5,879 nucleotides of DNA from assembly GCA_903885855.1 (NCBI GenBank), contig CAISKG010000333.1:1-5879 (forward strand). The letters are read 5' to 3'. The position numbers were made by a program, and so were the translations under genes. This DNA is from an uncultured Planctomycetaceae bacterium (lineage in GTDB: Bacteria > Planctomycetota > Planctomycetia > Pirellulales > UBA1268). The first letter of the stretch is position 1; each line of letters opens with the position of its first letter. The notes below the pieces were generated by a model, which was given only the letters and a program-made list of their open reading frames with translations, made no database searches and was not told where the DNA came from. Of this stretch, positions 1 to 4,289 are shown piece by piece.

Positions 1-908
1 AGCTTCACCGGAAGGCCGAACTGCTCCGTCACCGGCACGATCACCCCGCCGCGCGCCGAGCCGTCGAGCTTGGAGAGCACGATGCCGGTGCAGCCGGCCG
101 CCTCCTTGAAGCCCTTGGCTTGGGAGAGGGCGTTCTGCCCGGCGGTGGCGTCGATCACCAACAGCACCTCGTGCGGCGCTTCGGGGACGAGCTTCCCGAC
201 CACCCGGCGGATCTTCGTCAGCTCCTGCATGAGGTGCGACTGCGTCTGCAGGCGTCCGGCGGTGTCGATGATGCACACGTCGGCGCCGGTCTCGAGCGCC
301 CGGGCGACCGCACGATGGGCCACGCTGGCCGGATCGCTCCCCGCGGGCCCCCGCACGATCTCCGCACCGAGCCGCTCGGCCCACATGGTGAGCTGCTCGA
401 CGGCGGCCGCGCGGAAGGTGTCGCCGGCCCCGAGCACCACGCGCCGCCCGTCGCGCGTGTAGCGCCGCGCGAGCTTGGCGATGGAGGTCGTCTTGCCGGA
501 GCCGTTGACGCCGGTGACCAGGATCACCGTCGGGCCGGAGGCGGCGGCGGCGATCGGCGCGGCGGTGTCACGGAGGCGCGCGAGGAGTTGCGTGCGGATC
601 GAGTCGAGCACCGCCTCCGGCTCGACGACGCGCGCCCGCGACCGTGCCCGGACGTCCTCCACGATCGCCTCGGCCGCCGCGGGCCCCATGTCGGTGCGCA
701 CGAGCACGGCGCGAAGCTCGTCGAGAAACGCGTCGTCGACGAGCCTTCCCTCGCGTTTGAAGAGGTCGCGGACGTCGGTGCGGAGCACCTGCGCCGTCTT
801 GGAGAGGCCCGCGCGGAGACGGTCGAGGAGGCCACGCGGCTTCTCCGCGTCGTCACCGCCGCCGCCGTCGCCACCGCCGCCCTTCCTGCCGAAACCGAGA
901 ATGCCCAT
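1..908 (-). CDS. ftsY: Signal recognition particle receptor FtsY (partial, C-terminus beyond window)
   Basis: SRP receptor GTPase. It docks SRP-bound ribosomes at the inner membrane and forms a reciprocal GTPase complex with Ffh. The visible 302 residues hold the N domain (about 25-110) and most of the G domain: P-loop GVNGSGKTT at 133-141, DTFRAAAVEQL at 163-173, DTAGR at 215-219, SKLDG at 279-283 (usually TKLDG) and GGVIVPV. By comparison with E. coli FtsY, only some 25-35 residues are missing past the left edge. The start is the ATG at 908-906, with GGAGA at 914-918 five bases upstream. The N-terminus is short: MGILGFGRK, then a Gly/Asp run, with no long acidic A domain. The hydrophobic tip plus basic residues could touch the membrane (inference). 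The gene lies 54 bp after nusB on the same strand and is probably co-transcribed. Ffh is the paralogue, but the order of sequence around the N domain favours FtsY. Confidence 0.95.
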   Translation of the reverse strand, partial: MGILGFGRKGGGGDGGGGDDAEKPRGLLDRLRAGLSKTAQVLRTDVRDLFKREGRLVDDAFLDELRAVLVRTDMGPAAAEAIVEDVRARSRARVVEPEAVLDSIRTQLLARLRDTAAPIAAAASGPTVILVTGVNGSGKTTSIAKLARRYTRDGRRVVLGAGDTFRAAAVEQLTMWAERLGAEIVRGPAGSDPASVAHRAVARALETGADVCIIDTAGRLQTQSHLMQELTKIRRVVGKLVPEAPHEVLLVIDATAGQNALSQAKGFKEAAGCTGIVLSKLDGSARGGVIVPVTEQFGLPVK

Positions 909-913
909 GCCCG

Positions 914-918
914 TCTCC
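914..918 (-). promoter_or_regulatory. Ribosome binding site of ftsY
   Basis: The minus strand reads GGAGA five bases before the ATG at 908. No other ATG lies nearby in this frame, so the site fixes the ftsY start. Confidence 0.6.
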
Positions 919-926
919 GAAGTCGC

Positions 927-941
927 GCCGGCGACGCCGGC
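927..941 (-). other. Short inverted repeat in the nusB-ftsY spacer
   Basis: Two copies of GCCGGC (927-932 and 936-941) are separated by three bases and can form a 6-bp all-GC stem with a tight loop, just upstream of the ftsY ribosome binding site. No T-run follows it, so it is not an intrinsic terminator. It might protect or separate messages, or be chance in such GC-rich DNA. Confidence 0.3.
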
Positions 942-962
942 CGTTGCCCACCGCCGCGGCCG

Positions 963-1373
963 TCAGGCGCCCCGGCGGTCCGCGATGATCCGCCCCACGA
1001 TCCCCGCCACGAACGTCCCCGAATGCTCGCCGCCGTAGCGCTTCGCGAGCTCGATCGCCTCGTCGGCGACCACGGCCGGCGGCGTGTCGGAGTGGAGCAG
1101 TTCCCAGGCGGCCAGGCGGAGGATCGCCCGGTCGGTCGCCGCCATCCGCGCCACGCGCCACCGCTCCGCGCGGCCGTCGAGGAGGGTGTCGATCTCGGCC
1201 CGCGCCGCCCCCACGCCGCGCACGATCCCCGCGGCGAATCCCACCAGCGGGCCGCCATGGAGGCGGGCGGCGATGAAGCGGTCGATGTCGTCCGGCGCGG
1301 CGCCGGGGTTGAGATCGAGTTGGTAGAGCGCCTGGAAGGCGATCTCCCGGGCGCGGGCGCGGGTCACGCTCAT
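963..1373 (-). CDS. nusB: Transcription antitermination factor NusB
   Basis: NusB is a small all-helical protein. With NusE (ribosomal protein S10) it binds boxA RNA and loads the antitermination complex on RNA polymerase, mainly in rRNA operons. The 136-residue product has the family length and layout: a basic first helix (TRARAREIAFQALYQLD, residues 4-20), the central ATDRAILRLAAWEL segment (79-92), and the C-terminal ADEAIELAKRYGGEHSGTFVAGIVGRI block (103-129). The start ATG at 1373-1371 overlaps the ribH stop as ATGA. A GGAG almost abuts it, so translation probably depends on ribosomes finishing ribH. Two usually conserved Asn positions differ: the N of (I)NEA is Asp104, and the N of F(V/I)NG is Ala123. 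ribH-nusB adjacency is common in bacteria and supports the call. Confidence 0.95.
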   Translation of the reverse strand: MSVTRARAREIAFQALYQLDLNPGAAPDDIDRFIAARLHGGPLVGFAAGIVRGVGAARAEIDTLLDGRAERWRVARMAATDRAILRLAAWELLHSDTPPAVVADEAIELAKRYGGEHSGTFVAGIVGRIIADRRGA

Positions 1374-1930
1374 GCTCCGCCGCCCCCGGCCGTCGCGGCG
1401 ATGCGATCCAACAGCGCCACCATCTCGATCGCCGCCCGGGCGCACTCCTCTCCCTTGCGGGAATGGGGCGGCACGGTGGCGTCGCCCCCGGCGCGGGCCA
1501 CGGCCTGCTCGAGGGTCTGGCAGGTGAGCACCCCGAACACCACCGGTATCCCGCGGGCCCTGGCCACGGCCTCGATGCCCCCCGCCACGGCGTCGGCGAT
1601 GTGCCGGTCGTGGGTCGTCTCGCCGCGGATGATCGCGCCGAGGCAGAGGATGGCGTCGAAGCCCCCCGCGGCGGCGAGGCGGTCGGCCGCCAGCGGCAGT
1701 TCGAAGGCGCCGGGCACGCGGGCGACGACGAGGCGGTCCACCGCGAGACCGGCCCCGAGCAGCACGCGGGCGGCCCCCTCGAGGAGCGGCTCGGTGACCC
1801 GCGGGTTGTAGCGCGACACCACGATCCCCACGCGCTTCCCCGCCAGCCCCGCGGACGCCTGTCCGTCGAGGAGCGTTCCGTGCGGCACGCCGCACGCCGC
1901 CGGCGCCGGGCTCGGCCCCTCCTGCTTCAC
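1370..1930 (-). CDS. ribH: 6,7-dimethyl-8-ribityllumazine synthase (riboflavin synthase beta chain)
   Basis: RibH condenses 5-amino-6-ribitylamino-uracil with 3,4-dihydroxy-2-butanone 4-phosphate to give lumazine, the direct riboflavin precursor. It usually assembles as pentamers or 60-mers. The 186-residue product contains VVSRYNP (37-43; Tyr41 sits where many members have Phe), VPGAFELP (72-79), GAIIRGETTH (98-107) with catalytic His107, and VFGVLT (131-136). It also has Arg146 and Lys159 near the expected phosphate-binding loop. The preferred start is the GTG at 1930-1928, which overlaps the rho stop as GTGA and has AGGGG at 1939-1943 eight bases upstream. A GTG at 1888 would give 172 residues but lacks a good ribosome binding site. 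Oddities: a roughly 15-residue N-terminal extension, TTHDRHI where B. subtilis has TTHYDYV, and about five extra residues between Arg146 and Lys159. Confidence 0.95.
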   Translation of the reverse strand: MKQEGPSPAPAACGVPHGTLLDGQASAGLAGKRVGIVVSRYNPRVTEPLLEGAARVLLGAGLAVDRLVVARVPGAFELPLAADRLAAAGGFDAILCLGAIIRGETTHDRHIADAVAGGIEAVARARGIPVVFGVLTCQTLEQAVARAGGDATVPPHSRKGEECARAAIEMVALLDRIAATAGGGGA

Positions 1931-3348
1931 GACTTGAGCCCCTGGAGGAATTCGGCGTTGGTGCGCGTCTTGGCGAGGCGGTTGAGGAGCAGTTCCATGG
2001 CGTCGGTGGGGTTCATCTCGCCGAGGACGCGCCGCAGAACGCACGTCCGCCGGTAGGTCTCGGCGTCGAGCAGCATCTCCTCGCGGCGCGTGCCCGAGCG
2101 GGCGATGTCGATCGCCGGCCAGACACGCTTGTCGACGAGGCGCCGGTCGAGGACCACCTCCAGGTTCCCGGTGCCCTTGAACTCCTCGAAGATCACGTCG
2201 TCCATCTTGCTGCCGGTGTCGACCAGCGCCGTGGCCAAGATCGTCAGCGACCCCCCCTCCTCCACCTTGCGCGCGCTGCCGAAGAAACGCTTGGGCCGCT
2301 GCAGGGCGCCGGAATCGACGCCGCCGGAGAGGATCTTGCCGGAGTTGGGCACCTCGGCGTTCCAGGCCCGGGCGAGGCGCGTGATCGAGTCGAGGAAAAT
2401 CACCACGTCGCGCCCGTACTCCACCAGTCGCTTCGCCTTCTCGATCACCATCTCCGCCACCTGGATGTGGCGGGCGGCGTTCTCGTCGAACGTGGAGCTG
2501 ATCACCTCGCACGACGGCCCCTTCACCTGCCGCTCCATGTCGGTGACCTCCTCCGGCCGCTCGTCGATGAGCAGCATGAAGACGTAGGCCTCGGGATAGT
2601 TGGCGAGCACCGCCCGGGCCATCTTCTGCAGGAGGATCGTCTTGCCGGCCCGCGGCGGGCTGACGATCAGCCCGCGCTGCCCGAACCCGATCGGCGCGAC
2701 GAGATCCACGACGCGTGTCGCGAGCTCCTCCGGCGTCGTCTCCAGCACGATCCGCCGGTCGGGATGGAGCGGGGTCAGGTCGTCGAAGAAAACCCGGGTG
2801 GCCAGCTTCGCCGGATCCTCGCCGTTGATCGCCTCGACGCGGAGGAGGGCGAAGTAGCGCTCCGACTCCTTCGGCGGGCGGATCTGACCGGCCACGCTCG
2901 TGCCGTTGCGCAGGCCGAAGCGGCGGATCTGGCTGGGGCTGACGTAGATGTCGTCGGGGCAGGAGAGGTAGTGGTAGTCGGGACTGCGCAGGAAGCCGAA
3001 GCCGTCGGGGAGGATCTCGAGCGTCCCCTCGCCGAACATCAGGCCGTTGAGCTTGACCCGCTCTTTGAGGATCCGGAAGACGAGGTCGTGCTTCTTCACC
3101 CCGGCGATGTCGCCGATCTGCTCGTGCCGCGCCAGCTCGATGAGCTCCTGCATCGACATCTTCTGCAGGGCGGTGATGTGGGTGTCGGCTTTCTTGAGCG
3201 TCTCGTAGCGCGCGCTCACCTCGTCGTCGCCGAGGCCCACCTCCTCGGCGATCTCCTCGGCGATCGACATCGGCTCCCCGAACTCGGCCTCGAGGGCGCG
3301 GTCGAGATCACCGTCGGCTGGTTCGTCATCAGGGGGGGCGGGGACCAT
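1927..3348 (-). CDS. rho: Transcription termination factor Rho
   Basis: Rho is the hexameric RNA-dependent ATPase/helicase that loads on C-rich nascent RNA and ends transcription. The 473-residue product has an acidic N-terminal arm (about 1-55), the Rho_N helical domain (about 58-100), the cold-shock-like primary RNA site (about 104-175, with GFGFLR at 116-121), and the RecA-like motor. In the motor I see Walker A PPRAGKT (231-237), DERPEEVTDM (262-271), the Walker B strand VVIFLD ending at Asp320, the loop GGVDSGALQRPKRFFG (342-357), and SGTRREE (418-424) with the likely arginine finger. Arg233 replaces the Lys of E. coli PPKAGKT. The ATG at 3348 has GAGG seven bases upstream. The frame stays open upstream to a GTG at 3645, but that part is Pro/Arg-rich and unlike Rho. 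The last codons overlap ribH, suggesting translational coupling. The leader is unusually C-rich, suggesting autoregulation. Confidence 0.97.
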   Translation of the reverse strand: MVPAPPDDEPADGDLDRALEAEFGEPMSIAEEIAEEVGLGDDEVSARYETLKKADTHITALQKMSMQELIELARHEQIGDIAGVKKHDLVFRILKERVKLNGLMFGEGTLEILPDGFGFLRSPDYHYLSCPDDIYVSPSQIRRFGLRNGTSVAGQIRPPKESERYFALLRVEAINGEDPAKLATRVFFDDLTPLHPDRRIVLETTPEELATRVVDLVAPIGFGQRGLIVSPPRAGKTILLQKMARAVLANYPEAYVFMLLIDERPEEVTDMERQVKGPSCEVISSTFDENAARHIQVAEMVIEKAKRLVEYGRDVVIFLDSITRLARAWNAEVPNSGKILSGGVDSGALQRPKRFFGSARKVEEGGSLTILATALVDTGSKMDDVIFEEFKGTGNLEVVLDRRLVDKRVWPAIDIARSGTRREEMLLDAETYRRTCVLRRVLGEMNPTDAMELLLNRLAKTRTNAEFLQGLKS

Positions 3349-3355
3349 GGCGGAG

Positions 3356-3359
3356 CCTC
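3356..3359 (-). promoter_or_regulatory. Ribosome binding site of rho
   Basis: GAGG on the minus strand lies seven bases before the ATG at 3348. It supports this start over the longer open frame that begins inside coaE. Confidence 0.55.
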
Positions 3360-3390
3360 GGACGGGGTCCCCACCGGGCGATCGTGACGC

Positions 3391-3530
3391 GACCGGCGGG
3401 GACGCTGCGGGAGAGAAGGAGCGGGGGCGGGACGTCACGGGGGGGGGCGTGACGGGGAGTTGGAGGGGAGCCGCGGGAGGCGGCGCGGGGCGGGGGGCGA
3501 CGACGTGAAGGGGCGGAAAGCGGAGGAAGG
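3391..3530 (-). promoter_or_regulatory. C-rich, G-poor rut-like tract in the rho leader
   Basis: By hand count, the transcript-sense strand over these 140 bases has 85 C, 25 G, 24 T and 6 A, a C/G ratio above 3 in a genome where coding regions have both bases in similar amounts. Rho loads on unstructured RNA rich in C and poor in G (rut sites), and E. coli rho is known to be autoregulated by termination in its own leader. I infer that this tract could let Rho attenuate its own synthesis. The bias could also be a simple-sequence effect of very GC-rich non-coding DNA. Confidence 0.4.
3433..3454 (-). repeat. Inverted repeat with an eight-C loop in the rho leader
   Basis: On the plus strand CGTCACG (3433-3439) and its reverse complement CGTGACG (3448-3454) flank eight consecutive G (3440-3447). 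In the rho mRNA this would be a 7-bp stem presenting a loop of eight C. No T-run follows, so it is not an ordinary intrinsic terminator. It could display a Rho- or protein-binding C loop, or be a DNA operator with two half-sites. Confidence 0.45.
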
Positions 3531-3571
3531 CATGCCGGAACGCGGAGCCCCGCGCCCACCACAATCCCCCC

Positions 3572-3583
3572 GCTCCCGGGAGC
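3572..3583. repeat. 12-bp perfect palindrome downstream of coaE
   Basis: GCTCCCGGGAGC reads the same on both strands and sits about 35 bp past the coaE stop. It has no unpaired loop and no following T-run, which fits a protein-binding palindrome better than a terminator. Chance is also plausible at this base composition. Confidence 0.3.
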
Positions 3584-3617
3584 CCCACGACCACCGTGCG
3601 GCGACGCTTGCACGTCG

Positions 3618-4289
3618 TCACGCCGGCCCGCGGAGCTCCCGCCACACGGCCTCGACCTGAGAGCGAGTATACGCCACGTCACGCCCCGTATCCACCGTCC
3701 GGACCCTGTCCGCCGGGAGGCCATCGGGGGGGTCCCGATTCCACGCCGCTTCCCGCGCGGCGATCTGCGCGGGGGAATGCCGGGCGGCGATCCGGGCCCG
3801 CCGCACCCCGTCGTCGCAGGCGAGCACCACCACGCGATCGCACTCCGCCACCCACCCGGCCCGTACCAGGAGCGGCACGTCGAGCACGACCACCCGGGCG
3901 GGCGCACCCGGGACCGCGGCGGCGGCCCGCGCGGCCGCCAGCCGGGCCGCGATCCGCTCGTGCACCCGCGGATGGACGAGCCCCTCGAGGTGCCCCAGCG
4001 CCTCGGCGTGCTCCGGCCCCGGCCCGAAGACCGCCGCGGCCAGCGCCCGCCGGTCGACGGCGCCGTCGGGGGCGAAGACGCCGTCGCCGTGCCGGCGGCG
4101 CAGCTCCCTCCGCACCGCCTCCTCGCCGAGCACCTCGTGCGCGATCCGGTCGGCGTCGATGACCTCGGCCCCCAGCTCGCCCAGGATCCGCGCCACCGTC
4201 GACTTGCCGGAGCCGATCGGCCCCACGATCCCCACGACGCGCACCCCGCCGCCGGGAAGCCCGTCGTCGCGTGACGCGCCCGCGGTCAT
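3618..4289 (-). CDS. coaE: Dephospho-CoA kinase
   Basis: CoaE phosphorylates the 3'-hydroxyl of the ribose of dephospho-CoA with ATP, the last step of coenzyme A synthesis, in the cytoplasm. The 223-residue product is a P-loop kinase: GIVGPIGSGKST (20-31), VIDADRIAHEV (43-53) with the conserved DAD, LVHPRVHERI (104-113) in the CoA-binding region, VVLDVPLLV (134-142), and the nucleotide-proximal RRARIAAR (163-170). It ends with QVEAVWREL (211-219), typical of the C-terminal helix. The ATG at 4289 overlaps the polA stop as ATGA, with GGAG at 4298-4301 eight bases upstream, so the two are probably translationally coupled. The frame is open far upstream inside polA, but that part is arginine-rich out-of-frame translation. 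One oddity is Arg143, where the family normally has Glu after PLL(F/V). An Ala/Arg-rich stretch (115-131) lengthens the middle helix. Confidence 0.93.
   Translation of the reverse strand: MTAGASRDDGLPGGGVRVVGIVGPIGSGKSTVARILGELGAEVIDADRIAHEVLGEEAVRRELRRRHGDGVFAPDGAVDRRALAAAVFGPGPEHAEALGHLEGLVHPRVHERIAARLAAARAAAAVPGAPARVVVLDVPLLVRAGWVAECDRVVVLACDDGVRRARIAARHSPAQIAAREAAWNRDPPDGLPADRVRTVDTGRDVAYTRSQVEAVWRELRGPA

Larger units (their letters stand above)
3349..3617 (-). other. coaE-rho intergenic region / rho leader
   Basis: This 269-bp gap is the only sizeable non-coding stretch. In transcript sense it begins with a G-rich part that contains a 12-bp perfect palindrome (3572-3583) and a small CGCGG/CCGCG stem (3541-3554). 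It then passes into a C-rich, A-poor tract (about 3391-3530) and ends at the rho ribosome binding site. I found no convincing -35/-10 pair for rho and no stem followed by a T-run to end the polA-coaE transcript. Read-through from coaE into rho is therefore possible, as is a promoter with an unrecognised motif. Confidence 0.6.

Noticed and set aside
120..1811. 563-codon open frame on the plus strand, antisense to ftsY, nusB and ribH
   Set aside because: It spans three well-recognised genes on the other strand, its translation is an Arg/His/Pro-rich string with no known fold, and long antisense frames are expected at this GC content.
1886..1888. Internal GTG as the ribH start
   Set aside because: It would give a length nearer the family norm, but no purine-rich ribosome binding site precedes it, while the GTG at 1930 has AGGGG at good spacing and a GTGA overlap with rho.
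2467..3387. 306-codon open frame on the plus strand, antisense to rho
   Set aside because: It is a mirror of Rho codons (Leu/Val/Glu/Asp-rich repeats) and shows no independent motif or ribosome binding site.
3541..3583. Intrinsic terminator after coaE
   Set aside because: Stems can be drawn (3541-3554, 3572-3583), but neither is followed by a T-run in transcript sense.
3349..3645. N-terminal extension of Rho by 99 codons from a GTG inside coaE
   Set aside because: The frame is open, but the translation is Pro/Arg/Ser-rich with almost no acidic residues. It needs a GTG overlapping coaE, whereas the ATG at 3348 has a good ribosome binding site. A disordered Pro-rich Rho extension cannot be fully excluded.
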